This document shows positions 42,014-50,977 of a DNA stretch of 64,000 nucleotides, piece by piece. Made by a program: the position numbers and the translations under genes. Source of the stretch: Muricauda sp. SCSIO 64092 (GTDB lineage: Bacteria > Bacteroidota > Bacteroidia > Flavobacteriales > Flavobacteriaceae). Positions within the stretch are counted from its first letter, which is position 1, and every line of letters begins with the position of its first letter. The notes beneath the pieces were generated by a model, which was not told the origin of the DNA, searched no databases, and saw only the letters and a program-made list of their open reading frames with translations. Where the stretch lies: NCBI RefSeq assembly GCF_023016285.1, contig NZ_CP095413.1, forward strand, positions 186,001-250,000. Direction: 5' to 3'.

Positions 42014-44041
42014 ATGAAAAACCTGGTTTTCGCCCTCATCTATACCGTTGGACTATGCACCACCCTTGGGCAATCCAAATCCAACCTGGAACTATTGGAC
42101 ATATTCAATATGGAGTTTATTTCCGAACCGCAGATTTCTCCGGATGGGAATCAAATTCTATATGTCCGTAACTTCAAGGATGTGATGACCGATAAAAACC
42201 TGTCCAATATTTGGGTGATAAACGCCGATGGTAGTAAAAATCGACCCATCACCACTGGAAATCACAATGATTCCCACCCTAGATGGTCCAACGATGGAAA
42301 GAAGATCGTTTTTAAGTCCAATAGGGAGGATGACCGGACCAAACTTTACCTAATGTGGATGGACACCAAGGAAATGGTTCCCTTGACCAATACGCCAAAA
42401 GCACCTGGCCAGATACGTTGGTCCCCGGACGATCGCTATTTGGCCTTTACCATGTTTGTGCCCAAAGAAAACAAATCAATTATTGAACTACCCCCTAAAC
42501 CTGAAGGGGCACGTTGGAACAAACCGCCAACTTATATCGATAAATTAAATTATAGGGGCGATGGTCAGGGGTACCTCAAAAGTGGGAATACGCAACTTTT
42601 CACGATATCCGTTGATGGGGGTACTCCCAAACAATGGACCTCGCAAAACTTTGACCACGGGGCACCGGAATGGTCAAAGGACGGTAGCAAGCTTTATTTT
42701 TCTGCCAACTTTAATCCGGACGAGGCCCTTGAACCGATGAACAGCGAGCTTTATGAACTCCATTTGAAAGACGGTAAAATAAGGGCATTGACAGACAGGT
42801 ACGGACCGGATACCTCTCCCAAAGTAGCACCGGATGGCTCCAAAATTGCGTATTTGGGCCTGGACGATAAACTTCAAGGGTATCAATTGACACAGTTGTA
42901 TGTCATGGATGTGGCCAGTGGTACACCACAACTTATTTCAGGTGATTTTGATCGTAGTGTGACCAATATTCAATGGGCAGGTGATGCCAAAGGGATTTAT
43001 TTTCAATATCATGATAAGGGGGAGACCAAAATTGCCCATATTACCTTAAACGGAACCATTACCGACAAAGTAGGAAAAGTTGGAGGCCTTTCATTGGGGA
43101 GGCCTTACAATGCTGGGGACTATACCGTATCTTCATCTGGGAACATCGCCTATACTTTAGGGACTACCCAACATCCTGCGGACTTGGGATTTTACAGCAA
43201 ACGGGGCAGCCAAAGACTTACCTATGTGAACAATGACCTCTTTTCATTCAAAGCGGTGGGCAATGTGGAGGAACTCTGGTGGAAATCTTCCTATGACCAA
43301 AGGGATATTCAAGGTTGGGTCGTAACCCCTCCCAATTTTGATCCCACCAAAAAATACCCGCTTATTCTTGAAATCCATGGGGGGCCTTTTCTTAGCTATG
43401 GGTCGGTTTATTCCGCGGAGATCCAAGCATATGCCGCCGCAGGATATGTAGTGCTCTATGCCAACCCCAGGGGAAGTGCCAGCTATGGCAGTGAATTTGG
43501 TAATCTTATCCATCACGATTATCCCAATCATGATTATGATGATTTAATGTCCGGTGTGGACGCTGTTATCGCTAAGGGTTTTGTAGACCCAACAAATCTC
43601 TTTGTAACGGGTGGCAGCGGGGGCGGCGTATTGACCGCCTGGATCGTGGGCAAGACGGATCGTTTTAAAGCAGCAGTTGTGGCCAAACCCGTTATCAACT
43701 GGACAAGTTTCGTTTTATATGCCGATGGAGCTGCTTTTTTCTCCAAGTATTGGTTTGGCAAAAGGCCCTGGGAAGACCCGGAAAACTATTTTAGGCGCTC
43801 TCCCTTGTCCTATGTGGCCAATGTCACCACACCGACCATGCTCCTTACGGGCGAAGAGGATTACAGGACCCCAATTGCGGAATCGGAACAGTTTTATACG
43901 GCCTTGAAGTTGGAAGGGGTGGAGACTGCCATGGTCCGTATACCGGGTGCTTCGCACGGAATTGCCAACAAGCCCAGTAATTTAATTGCCAAAATCGCCG
44001 GTATTTTGGCATGGTTTGATAAGCACAAAGCCCAGAAGTAG
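42014..44041 (+). CDS. S9-family (prolyl oligopeptidase-type) secreted peptidase
   Basis: The ATG at 42014 gives a 675-aa protein with a signal peptide (MKNLVFALIYTVGLCTTLGQ). The N-terminal half is a WD40/PD40-like propeller (PRWSNDGKKIVFKSN; PEWSKDGSKLYFSANF). The C-terminal alpha/beta hydrolase has S535 (GGSGGG), D616 (GEEDYRTP) and H648 (GASHG), in the order and spacing of S9C-type acyl-peptidases. It likely trims imported or external peptides in the periplasm. It is followed at 5 bp by the DUF6090 gene. Confidence 0.93.
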   Translation: MKNLVFALIYTVGLCTTLGQSKSNLELLDIFNMEFISEPQISPDGNQILYVRNFKDVMTDKNLSNIWVINADGSKNRPITTGNHNDSHPRWSNDGKKIVFKSNREDDRTKLYLMWMDTKEMVPLTNTPKAPGQIRWSPDDRYLAFTMFVPKENKSIIELPPKPEGARWNKPPTYIDKLNYRGDGQGYLKSGNTQLFTISVDGGTPKQWTSQNFDHGAPEWSKDGSKLYFSANFNPDEALEPMNSELYELHLKDGKIRALTDRYGPDTSPKVAPDGSKIAYLGLDDKLQGYQLTQLYVMDVASGTPQLISGDFDRSVTNIQWAGDAKGIYFQYHDKGETKIAHITLNGTITDKVGKVGGLSLGRPYNAGDYTVSSSGNIAYTLGTTQHPADLGFYSKRGSQRLTYVNNDLFSFKAVGNVEELWWKSSYDQRDIQGWVVTPPNFDPTKKYPLILEIHGGPFLSYGSVYSAEIQAYAAAGYVVLYANPRGSASYGSEFGNLIHHDYPNHDYDDLMSGVDAVIAKGFVDPTNLFVTGGSGGGVLTAWIVGKTDRFKAAVVAKPVINWTSFVLYADGAAFFSKYWFGKRPWEDPENYFRRSPLSYVANVTTPTMLLTGEEDYRTPIAESEQFYTALKLEGVETAMVRIPGASHGIANKPSNLIAKIAGILAWFDKHKAQK

Positions 44042-44045
44042 GCCA

Positions 44046-44744
44046 ATGATCCATTTTTTTAGAAAGATCAGGGAAAAATTACTCGCCCAAGGTAAAATCA
44101 CCAACTACTTGGTTTATGCTTCAGGGGAAGTAGTGTTGGTGGTATTGGGTATTTTAATCGCCCTGTATATCAATAATTGGAACGAGACCAGAAAAAATGA
44201 AATCGCCAATAAACAACTCTTGGTTCAACTTAAGGAAGAAAACACCTTAAATATCCATGACCTACAACAGGATTTGGAATATAGGGATACTATCAATGCT
44301 ACGTTGTACGCATTTCATCAATTCCTGAAAAAAGAAGAAATAGAAAACAAACCGGAAGAACTAAGAAGTTATTTGACCGCTATGCTTAGGGCCACCTCTT
44401 ATGGGCCGGCCAACAATTACTTAAAGAAATACATAAGCTCCAATACGGGAAGCAATTCCTATTTGGCGACCCAATTGATAAAACTTGATATGGACCAGTC
44501 GTTTTTAAAGACCATATCGACCAAAGCATTGGACTTCAAATTTGAAAAGTATTATGATTACCTGGCTTCGGATATTGATTTTGAAACCATGGAAATCCAT
44601 TCCTTTGACAAATTGAAAAAACTCGAATTTCAAAACAATGTCATCCTTCTGGAGTCCATTGAAGAGGGAGTTCTTGATAAATTTGAGGACACCTTCGCCC
44701 AACAAAAACTGGTAGATTCCCTTATCACACTTGAACTTGACTAA
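44046..44744 (+). CDS. DUF6090 membrane protein
   Basis: The 232-aa protein starts MIHFFRKIREKLLAQGKITN, then LVYASGEVVLVVLGILIALY (one N-terminal helix with INNWNE after it), the exact pattern of the DUF6090 family common in Flavobacteriia. The rest is helical and exposed to the periplasm. Function unknown. Its last base overlaps the first of the PaiB-like gene (stop TAA and ATG share one base), so both are translated from one message. Confidence 0.9.
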   Translation: MIHFFRKIREKLLAQGKITNYLVYASGEVVLVVLGILIALYINNWNETRKNEIANKQLLVQLKEENTLNIHDLQQDLEYRDTINATLYAFHQFLKKEEIENKPEELRSYLTAMLRATSYGPANNYLKKYISSNTGSNSYLATQLIKLDMDQSFLKTISTKALDFKFEKYYDYLASDIDFETMEIHSFDKLKKLEFQNNVILLESIEEGVLDKFEDTFAQQKLVDSLITLELD

Positions 44745-45355
44745 TGTACATACCACACCACTATAAAAATGAAAACCTCGAAGAGGTTCGTGAATTCATA
44801 AGGCAAAATAGCTTTGGGATTATGGTCAATCAAGTAGACGGTAAGCCCTGGGCAACCCATATCCCCCTGGAATTGGAAAAACATGGAAACAGGGAGGTGT
44901 TGGTAGGCCATATTGCCAAGGCAAACCCCCAAGGGAAAAGTTTCCATGCGGATTCCCAGGTACTGTGCATATTTCATGGCCCCCATGCCTATGTTTCCTC
45001 CTCCTGGTATAAAGAAGAGGAGGTCCCCACTTGGGACTATATTGCAGTACATGTGTATGGAAAATTGGAACTATTGAGTGAGGAAGAAACCATGCAGGCG
45101 CTGCATCGCTTGGTTGATCATTACGAAACTTCTTCAGAAAAACCACTATCGTTGAACGACCTGTCGCCCAAAACCCTGAGGCAGGTAAAGGGGGTCATCG
45201 GTTTTAGAATTGAAATCGAAGAGATTCAAGCTGCGTATAAATTAAGCCAAACCAGACAGCAGGATCATGCATCCATAATCAAAAATTTAAAACAACGCGG
45301 TGTAACGGAAACTGAAATTGCAAGACATATAGAAAAACAATCAGACAACCTCTAA
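44744..45355 (+). CDS. PaiB-type FMN-binding protein
   Basis: The 203-aa protein contains the PaiB-like sequence MYIPHHYKNENLEEVREFI, then FGIMVNQVDGKPWATHIPLE, CIFHGPHAYVSSSWY and WDYIAVHVYGKLE. This is a split beta-barrel flavin-binding fold. PaiB was named as a negative regulator in Bacillus, but many members are probably FMN-binding enzymes with no DNA-binding part. Translationally coupled with DUF6090 upstream and 11 bp from the next gene. Confidence 0.9.
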   Translation: MYIPHHYKNENLEEVREFIRQNSFGIMVNQVDGKPWATHIPLELEKHGNREVLVGHIAKANPQGKSFHADSQVLCIFHGPHAYVSSSWYKEEEVPTWDYIAVHVYGKLELLSEEETMQALHRLVDHYETSSEKPLSLNDLSPKTLRQVKGVIGFRIEIEEIQAAYKLSQTRQQDHASIIKNLKQRGVTETEIARHIEKQSDNL

Positions 45356-45366
45356 ACAACTACGCT

Positions 45367-45738
45367 ATGATACACAACAAGTTCTGGCAAGGATTTTTCG
45401 CCATCACCCCCATGGCTTCCTTTGTCCTCATTTTAATTGGCTACCTTGTTTTTTTATTTTCAATCTTCAATAATTTACCGGAGCTGGAAAATAATGACGT
45501 CCCGCCCATGGAATTCTTTGGAGGATTGGGCTTTTTGATTTTTATGGTTTTTCTGGTCGTTATCATAAGTTTTGCCAGCCTCGTATTTTACATTGTCCAT
45601 GCCGTGCAGAATCCTAACCTAAAAGATAACAATATGCTCATTGTGTGGATATTGCTTTTTATTTTTATTAGTGGCATTGGCCAATTTGTCTATTGGCTTG
45701 TGGAAATTGTAAGCAAGGGAACTAAAAGTACGACCTAA
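45367..45738 (+). CDS. Hypothetical three-helix membrane protein, 123 aa
   Basis: Hydrophobic helices lie at about 16-36, 55-79 and 95-115, with an acidic loop (NLPELENNDVPPMEFFG) between the first two. There is no signal peptide distinct from helix 1. It lies 11 bp after the PaiB-like gene in the same run. Family not recognised. Confidence 0.7.
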   Translation: MIHNKFWQGFFAITPMASFVLILIGYLVFLFSIFNNLPELENNDVPPMEFFGGLGFLIFMVFLVVIISFASLVFYIVHAVQNPNLKDNNMLIVWILLFIFISGIGQFVYWLVEIVSKGTKSTT

Positions 45739-45857
45739 TTGGCCATGGCCTGGTTACATTTCGTCATGGAAATCCAACAATTGGGTATCTCCCAGTTTTA
45801 AACCATGGTCTTCTCTTCTAGTTTTGGGTCATCATTAACGTTTAAATCAAGAAACCC

Positions 45858-46277
45858 ATGAAAACTTTTGTATTTGTTTTATGTACCCTTATCAGTAGTC
45901 TTTTAATCAACGCCCAGGAAACGCAAGGCGCAACCATTACCGTAACCATTGACAATATTGTCAATGATGAAGGAAAAGTCATCATTGCGCTGCATTCCAG
46001 TGAAACCTTTATGCGAGGGGAAGGAATCATGAGTCAGGAAAGTACCATTACGGATGGTAAGGTGGAGTTTACCTTTGAAGGGGTGCCCGCTGGAACGTAC
46101 GCCATAATGGCCTTACATGATGCCAATAGCAACAATAGAATGGACTATGAAGCTAATGGAATGCCCAAGGAAAGTTATGGTATGAGTGGAAATGAAATGA
46201 CCATGGGGCCACCAAATTTTGAAATGGCCAAATTTAACGTGACCAACGAAGACCTGGAATTCAACATCCGATTCTAA
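45858..46277 (+). CDS. DUF2141 domain secreted protein
   Basis: The 139-aa protein has a signal peptide (MKTFVFVLCTLISSLLINAQ) and one DUF2141 beta-sandwich: ITVTIDNIVNDEGKVIIALH, VPAGTYAIMALHDANSNNRM, DYEANGMPKESYGMSG. Family function unknown, periplasmic or extracellular. A strong terminator follows. Confidence 0.9.
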   Translation: MKTFVFVLCTLISSLLINAQETQGATITVTIDNIVNDEGKVIIALHSSETFMRGEGIMSQESTITDGKVEFTFEGVPAGTYAIMALHDANSNNRMDYEANGMPKESYGMSGNEMTMGPPNFEMAKFNVTNEDLEFNIRF

Positions 46278-46300
46278 GGCATTCTTCTTTATAAAAACCA

Positions 46301-46328
46301 AAAGGCCCTGAGATTTCAGGGCCTTTTG
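46301..46328 (+). terminator. Intrinsic terminator after the DUF2141 gene
   Basis: The 11-bp perfect stem AAAGGCCCTGA / TCAGGGCCTTT (46301-46311, 46316-46326) with a GATT loop is followed by TTGT. Confidence 0.85.
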
Positions 46329-46407
46329 TATAAGCTATACCAATTTCAACTAAAATTTCTATAACTATTCCTGATAGATTTGTAGCTTTACGAATCAATC
46401 CAAAGGT

Positions 46408-47349
46408 ATGACCATTACCCAATTGCAATATGTGCTTGCCGTTGCCGAGTACCAGAATTTCACTTTAGCCGCCGAAAAAAGCTTTGTGACCCAACCAACA
46501 CTATCCATGCAGGTCCAGAAACTGGAAGACGAGCTGGACATCCTAATTTTTGATCGAAGTAAAAAGCCTATTGCCATTACGGAAATCGGCAAAAAAATTG
46601 TGGCCCAGGCAAAAAACATCGTGGCCGAGGCGGAACGCATGAAAGACGTTGTAGATCAGGACAAAGGATTCGTGGGTGGCGACTTTACCCTAGGTATCAT
46701 CCCTACGGTAATGCCCACCTTACTTCCTATGTTCTTATCGACTTTCATTAAAAAATTTCCGAAGGTCAATCTGATCATTAAAGAGCAGGCCACGAACACT
46801 TTGATCCGGAACCTGGAGGACAATCATTTGGATGCTGCCATAGCTGCTACCCCACTTGGTATGGACTTTTTAATTGAGCGCCCCTTGTATTATGAACCTT
46901 TTGTAGGGTATGTCCCCCATACCCATAGGTTGGCCAAACTAAAGGAAATCTCCACGTCGGACCTCGATATTTCGGATATTCTACTGCTTCAGGATGGGCA
47001 CTGCTTTAGGGACGGGGTAATCAACCTTTGCGGATCTTCAAAGAGTCCCCATAATGAGCATTTCCAAATACAAAGCGGAAGCTTTGAAACCTTGGTCAAT
47101 CTTTCAAACGAAGGTTTGGGAATGACCTTATTACCCTTCCTCAATACCATGGAATTGGATGAGAAAAAGTCCACCAATCTAAAACACTTCAAAAAACCTT
47201 CTCCTGCGAGGGAAATAAGCATTATTTATCATAAAAGTGAATTAAAGCTCCAAATAACCGAAGCTTTAAAGGATACCATTGCGGGTATTGTTAGAGGGGC
47301 CATTGCCTTTCAGGATGTGGAAATCATAAGTCCGCTCAATAAGAATTAG
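46408..47349 (+). CDS. oxyR: OxyR-type LysR-family peroxide sensor
   Basis: The 313-aa protein has the N-terminal winged helix (MTITQLQYVLAVAEYQNFTL, TLSMQVQKLEDELDI) and an effector domain with the redox pair C199 and C208 in GHCFRDGVINLCG, the same spacing and numbering as in E. coli OxyR. It should sense hydrogen peroxide through a disulfide and activate catalase/peroxidase genes. No target gene is adjacent. A TAGCTTTA -7 candidate is at 46383-46390. Its stop overlaps the convergent lipocalin-like gene by 4 bp. Confidence 0.94.
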   Translation: MTITQLQYVLAVAEYQNFTLAAEKSFVTQPTLSMQVQKLEDELDILIFDRSKKPIAITEIGKKIVAQAKNIVAEAERMKDVVDQDKGFVGGDFTLGIIPTVMPTLLPMFLSTFIKKFPKVNLIIKEQATNTLIRNLEDNHLDAAIAATPLGMDFLIERPLYYEPFVGYVPHTHRLAKLKEISTSDLDISDILLLQDGHCFRDGVINLCGSSKSPHNEHFQIQSGSFETLVNLSNEGLGMTLLPFLNTMELDEKKSTNLKHFKKPSPAREISIIYHKSELKLQITEALKDTIAGIVRGAIAFQDVEIISPLNKN

Positions 47350-47771
47350 TCCTGTTTTTCATAACGGTACAGACAGCCTTCTATGCACAAAATTGGACTT
47401 GAAGGTGAAAGCACCAAATCCTCCCCTTCAAACCAAAAGTTATACACGGATTTAATTCTCATTTGTCCTTGTTTTGGGTTTAGATGTAGTTCATCCTCAG
47501 TGACGGAAAAATCGCCTTTGCTAAAAACAGTTCCGGGTGTTCCGCTTAGTAAAGTATAGGTGCCGTTGGCTGCAAAAGAAAATTCCTGGTAAAAATCGGT
47601 TATAGTGAAATCTTCGGGCAAGGGTCCTCCTGCACTTATCTTTACCCCGTTCAGTTGCCAAATACCTAACAGATTTACTTCCCCATCCAGGACATCTATT
47701 TGATTCCCATCACTATCCGAACACGACCGCAAGAGAACACATGTGAACAACAGCATCAATCTCATAAACAT
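47346..47771 (-). CDS. Lipocalin-like lipoprotein
   Basis: The 141-aa protein starts with a hydrophobic leader ending LRSCSDSD (probable lipid Cys17). The mature part resembles the lipocalin-like domains of Bacteroidota: LLGIWQLNGVKISAGG near the start, EFSFAANGTYTLLSG, and a short C-terminal Cys pair (ILCIEGC). Probably anchored in a membrane facing the periplasm. Function unknown. Confidence 0.75.
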   Translation of the reverse strand: MFMRLMLLFTCVLLRSCSDSDGNQIDVLDGEVNLLGIWQLNGVKISAGGPLPEDFTITDFYQEFSFAANGTYTLLSGTPGTVFSKGDFSVTEDELHLNPKQGQMRIKSVYNFWFEGEDLVLSPSSPILCIEGCLYRYEKQD

Positions 47772-47824
47772 TTGTTTTGTCCATTGGATTCATTGAAAGA
47801 ATTTGGTTGCCCCGGAAAAGCAAA

Positions 47825-47846
47825 AAAACCGCCTTTCGGCGGTTTT
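47825..47846 (-). terminator. Intrinsic terminator of the 65-aa gene
   Basis: The perfect stem AAAACCGCC / GGCGGTTTT with a TTTC loop. On the minus strand it is followed by a run of seven U residues, so it ends the 47850-48047 gene; it may also act on the plus strand. Confidence 0.88.
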
Positions 47847-47849
47847 GTA

Positions 47850-48047
47850 CTATACTTTAAGATAAATGAGACTCGGTCGCAGCTCCGGTTTATCGGTAAT
47901 GAATTGTTTTAACCAGATTCTAAGTTCCTCGATTTCATCAGGCAAAAGCCTTGAAACCGCTTTTTTTACTTCTTTTGCGAACAGCCTGGCATCAAAACTG
48001 ACTTTTTGCAAAACAGTTTTGGTGTACTCTAACATCGCTCTAGCCAT
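47850..48047 (-). CDS. Small conserved Bacteroidota protein, 65 aa
   Basis: The protein begins MARAMLEYTKTVLQKVSFDA, then RLFAKEVKKA and LLPDEIEELRIWLKQF. This pattern recurs in small proteins of unknown function widespread in Bacteroidota. It has a tight terminator 4 bp after its stop, which supports it as a real monocistronic gene. It is soluble and mostly helical. Confidence 0.8.
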   Translation of the reverse strand: MARAMLEYTKTVLQKVSFDARLFAKEVKKAVSRLLPDEIEELRIWLKQFITDKPELRPSLIYLKV

Positions 48048-48133
48048 TTGTAAAATGAATATTTAAGGTTAAAAGGTTATTGTACTAAGTTACTTACAAA
48101 TAGTATATCTTGAAGCCTTTATAGCGTTAAAAA

Positions 48134-49468
48134 TTGAATAATTTGTTGTTAAAATCAATTAAGGGGCCTTCTCAAGTATTTTTATATCAAATACTTAAGC
48201 TTAGGATTGTGTTTAGCATCCTTTTGCTAACCACCCTGATCGGTTGTGCCGGCCTACAATTCAAGGCTATCAAAAAACAAGTACTGAACGACTTTACGTC
48301 AGAAAAACTAAGCCACCAGCATACCGGATTTCTACTGGTGGATATCGGGACGAATGATACCTTGTTCAATATCAACGGTGCCAAGTATTTTATTCCAGCC
48401 AGTACAGCCAAACTTTTTACGTACTATGCCTCCCTAAAGCTATTGGGAGATTCACTTCCTTCTTTAAAGTATATCCAAGAAAACCAGAATGTAACCATTT
48501 TGGGCACTGGTGATCCTACCTGGCTGCATCCCCATTTTAAAAATGAACTGCCCATTGCTTTTTTAAAACGGTTCGATTCCATTTACTTGTATTTGGATAA
48601 TTACGAAGGGGAAAAATATGGCCCGGGATGGGCTTGGGAGGACTACCCCTATTACTTCTCCCCCGAAATTTCTACCATTCCCCTCTATGGGAACGTAGTC
48701 ACCGTAACACCCAATAATCCGTTAACCGTTATTCCTGACCATTTTGCAACGGCTTTCCAAAATAAGGTAGAAGGGCCCCCTAGGGACTGGAATGAGAATC
48801 AATTTTATCTCTCCAAGCAAAACAAGGACACCTTACAGATACCCTACATCACCTCAAAGAAATTAACCGTAAAACTGCTTAGCGAAGAAACCGGGAAACC
48901 TATTGGACTTCTGGACTCCATAGCTCCCAAAAAATGGAAAATCCTACCGGGGATACCAAGGGATTCTGTCCTGAAACAGCTATTATGGGAAAGTGATAAT
49001 TTTTTGGCCGAACAACTCATGCTACTATGTTCTTCCAAGATTTCGGACACCCTGAGTTTTGAAAGGGCCAGGGATTCCGTTATTGGGAAATACCTGGTTG
49101 ACCTGGACCCCATGCCCAGATGGGTGGATGGATCCGGCCTATCCAGATATAACCTGTTTACTCCAACAACAATGGTCAACGTTTTAAAAAAGCTTTATAG
49201 GGAAAGTGACTCCCTTCAATTGTTCACCTCCATTCCCCAATGGGATTCAAATGGGACCATTTCCCTGGGAAGTGGTACCGCTAAAAGTTCCTTTATTTAT
49301 GCCAAATCCGGTTCCATGGGCAATATCTACAACCTCTGTGGCTATCTTAGGACCAAATCTGGTAAAATATTGCTATTTAGCTTTATGAACAACCATTTTA
49401 GACGGCCGAGTAGTGACGTACGGCAAAATATGTATGCTATCCTCAAAAGGGTTCATGAAACGTATTAG
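48134..49468 (+). CDS. dacB-like: D-alanyl-D-alanine carboxypeptidase (PBP4/DacB, peptidase S13), lipoprotein
   Basis: The 444-aa protein, from a TTG at 48134 or possibly a GTG at 48209, has a lipobox (TTLIGCAG, Cys38 in the long form). Active-site motifs are S90-x-x-K93 (PASTAKLF), SxN-like SGLSRYN and KSG (YAKSGSMG, in place of the usual KTG). S13 enzymes trim or cleave peptidoglycan stem peptides in the periplasm. It is shorter than E. coli PBP4 (about 477 aa), so the accessory domains are reduced. It overlaps the convergent msrA gene by 26 bp. Confidence 0.9.
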   Translation: MNNLLLKSIKGPSQVFLYQILKLRIVFSILLLTTLIGCAGLQFKAIKKQVLNDFTSEKLSHQHTGFLLVDIGTNDTLFNINGAKYFIPASTAKLFTYYASLKLLGDSLPSLKYIQENQNVTILGTGDPTWLHPHFKNELPIAFLKRFDSIYLYLDNYEGEKYGPGWAWEDYPYYFSPEISTIPLYGNVVTVTPNNPLTVIPDHFATAFQNKVEGPPRDWNENQFYLSKQNKDTLQIPYITSKKLTVKLLSEETGKPIGLLDSIAPKKWKILPGIPRDSVLKQLLWESDNFLAEQLMLLCSSKISDTLSFERARDSVIGKYLVDLDPMPRWVDGSGLSRYNLFTPTTMVNVLKKLYRESDSLQLFTSIPQWDSNGTISLGSGTAKSSFIYAKSGSMGNIYNLCGYLRTKSGKILLFSFMNNHFRRPSSDVRQNMYAILKRVHETY

Positions 49469-49955
49469 CCATTTTTGGATTTACAAGGCTTGAAAATTTT
49501 TCAAGCAATACCTTCAATTTTGGTGAAATATAGGTTTCACAAAAAGGTTTCCCGGGATTTTCATAGTAGTAGTTATGGAATTGGGTAGCTGAAGGTTTAA
49601 AACTATCAAATCGTAGTACTTTAGTAATCAGTTTATTATCGAAATCCTTTTGCAAGCCTTCCAAAATTAAAAGGGATTTTTTCCTGTTTTCTTCGTCGAA
49701 GGCATAAATCGCGGAGCGATACTTATCCCGCATGGAATGCTCCGAAGTACTCTTATGTGTATGAAGATGGATTTCAATAATGTCCCCAAGGTCAATATGT
49801 TCCTTATGATAATGTACTATGACGGCTTCAGAAAAAGAATCCCCATTTCCCTTAGGGGCAATAAAACCTTGTTCTACCCTGGTTACTCCTTTTAAGGATT
49901 GAAAAATTGCTTCCGTACACCAATGGCAGCTTCCTCCTAAACCAATTTTTTCCAT
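49443..49955 (-). CDS. msrA: Peptide-methionine (S)-S-oxide reductase
   Basis: The 170-aa MsrA domain is complete. The active site reads GLGGSCHWCTEAIF (Cys10 and Cys13) instead of the canonical GGCFWC, an extra Ser before the first Cys and His for Phe. YHKEHIDLGDIIEIHLHTHK and YRSAIYAFDEE match the family. The enzyme repairs oxidised methionine. It overlaps the 3' end of the dacB-like gene on the other strand. Confidence 0.9.
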   Translation of the reverse strand: MEKIGLGGSCHWCTEAIFQSLKGVTRVEQGFIAPKGNGDSFSEAVIVHYHKEHIDLGDIIEIHLHTHKSTSEHSMRDKYRSAIYAFDEENRKKSLLILEGLQKDFDNKLITKVLRFDSFKPSATQFHNYYYENPGKPFCETYISPKLKVLLEKFSSLVNPKMANTFHEPF

Positions 49956-49961
49956 GTGGTT

Positions 49962-50561
49962 TTAGTCGTAAAAAGACGGTTCAAATAACTGGTTGATCTG
50001 TGCCCATTGCAATAAGAGTATGGTTTTGGCATCTTTGATTTCCCCTGTTTTCATGAGTTGTAAAGCTTCTGTAAAGGCCAGTTCCAATACCTCAATATTT
50101 TCGGTTTCCTCTTCTGAGCCACCTCCTTCACCAACCTTCATGCTGACATCGTATTCACCGATAAAAAAATACAGGATTTCGGTTACCGAACCGGGTGACA
50201 TATAGGATTCAAAAACCTTTTCAACTTTGTCGATCTTGTAACCCGTCTCTTCCTCCACTTCCATTTTTATGGTTTCTTCGGCATTGCCCTTTTCCAGAAT
50301 GCCCGCACAGGCTTCGATCATCATACCATCCTCATTACCATTAAGATAGGTTGGCATACGAAACTGTCTTGTAAGGACCACAGTACCCTTTTCCTTGTTG
50401 TAAAGTAGAATGACTGCCCCATTTCCGCGGTCATATGCCTCACGAACCTGGGTCTCCCAAACACCATCCTCACGTAAATACTCAAAGGTAACCTTCGTCA
50501 AAGAGTACCAATTATCTGAAAGTAATTCTTTTTGGATATTACGAACTGATTTGTTCTGCAT
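49962..50561 (-). CDS. nudK: Nudix hydrolase, GDP-mannose pyrophosphatase NudK-type
   Basis: I took the ATG at 50561 because it aligns with the NudK N-terminus (LLSDNWYSLTKVTFEY); an ATG at 50573 adds four residues. The Nudix box is AGILEKGNAEETIKMEVEEE, one residue shorter than the generic box as in E. coli NudK, followed by TGY. NudK-specific segments are FESYMSPGSVTEILYFF and GEIKDAKTILLLQW. It hydrolyses GDP-mannose and similar sugars. It is 6 bp from msrA and overlaps the DUF4406 gene. Confidence 0.9.
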   Translation of the reverse strand: MQNKSVRNIQKELLSDNWYSLTKVTFEYLREDGVWETQVREAYDRGNGAVILLYNKEKGTVVLTRQFRMPTYLNGNEDGMMIEACAGILEKGNAEETIKMEVEEETGYKIDKVEKVFESYMSPGSVTEILYFFIGEYDVSMKVGEGGGSEEETENIEVLELAFTEALQLMKTGEIKDAKTILLLQWAQINQLFEPSFYD

Positions 50562-50910
50562 CTGGTATTTCATTAATGGTATAAAAGATTTTCAATCCCA
50601 AGGATCTGGCAATCTCAACATCCTTATCAGCTCCCATTGAATTCCCTGGAATACGTAAAACAGCATCACATTTGGTTAACAGCCGATGAGCGGTGGGATA
50701 TTGAATTTCCCTAAAAATCCCATCCCCTACTTCTTTCGAGCCCGCTAAACGTATCAGGGGATTTGCTACCCACTCCCCTATCATTGGAATATGGCCTTTT
50801 TTAAAAATCGGTAACGCCATGGCTTCAAGTTGTTCCATATTCTTTTTTATCAATACTGGATCATTTCCCGTCCCACTTCGATAAGGACCTGCAATCAATA
50901 TTAACATCAT
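50539..50910 (-). CDS. DUF4406 domain protein
   Basis: The ATG at 50910 gives 123 aa starting MMLILIAGPYRSGTGNDP. This phosphate-loop-like start, then MALPIFKKGHIPMIGEW and CDAVLRIPGNSMGADKDVEI, fits the DUF4406/nucleoside 2-deoxyribosyltransferase-like family. Function not known in detail. Its end overlaps the nudK start by about 23 bp, so translation may be coupled. Confidence 0.85.
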   Translation of the reverse strand: MMLILIAGPYRSGTGNDPVLIKKNMEQLEAMALPIFKKGHIPMIGEWVANPLIRLAGSKEVGDGIFREIQYPTAHRLLTKCDAVLRIPGNSMGADKDVEIARSLGLKIFYTINEIPDAEQISS

Positions 50911-50977
50911 AAACCTTATTTTTTTGCAAAGCAACCCTTTTCAATTCTTTTTAAAAATAAGATAGTTTAAGAATCGG

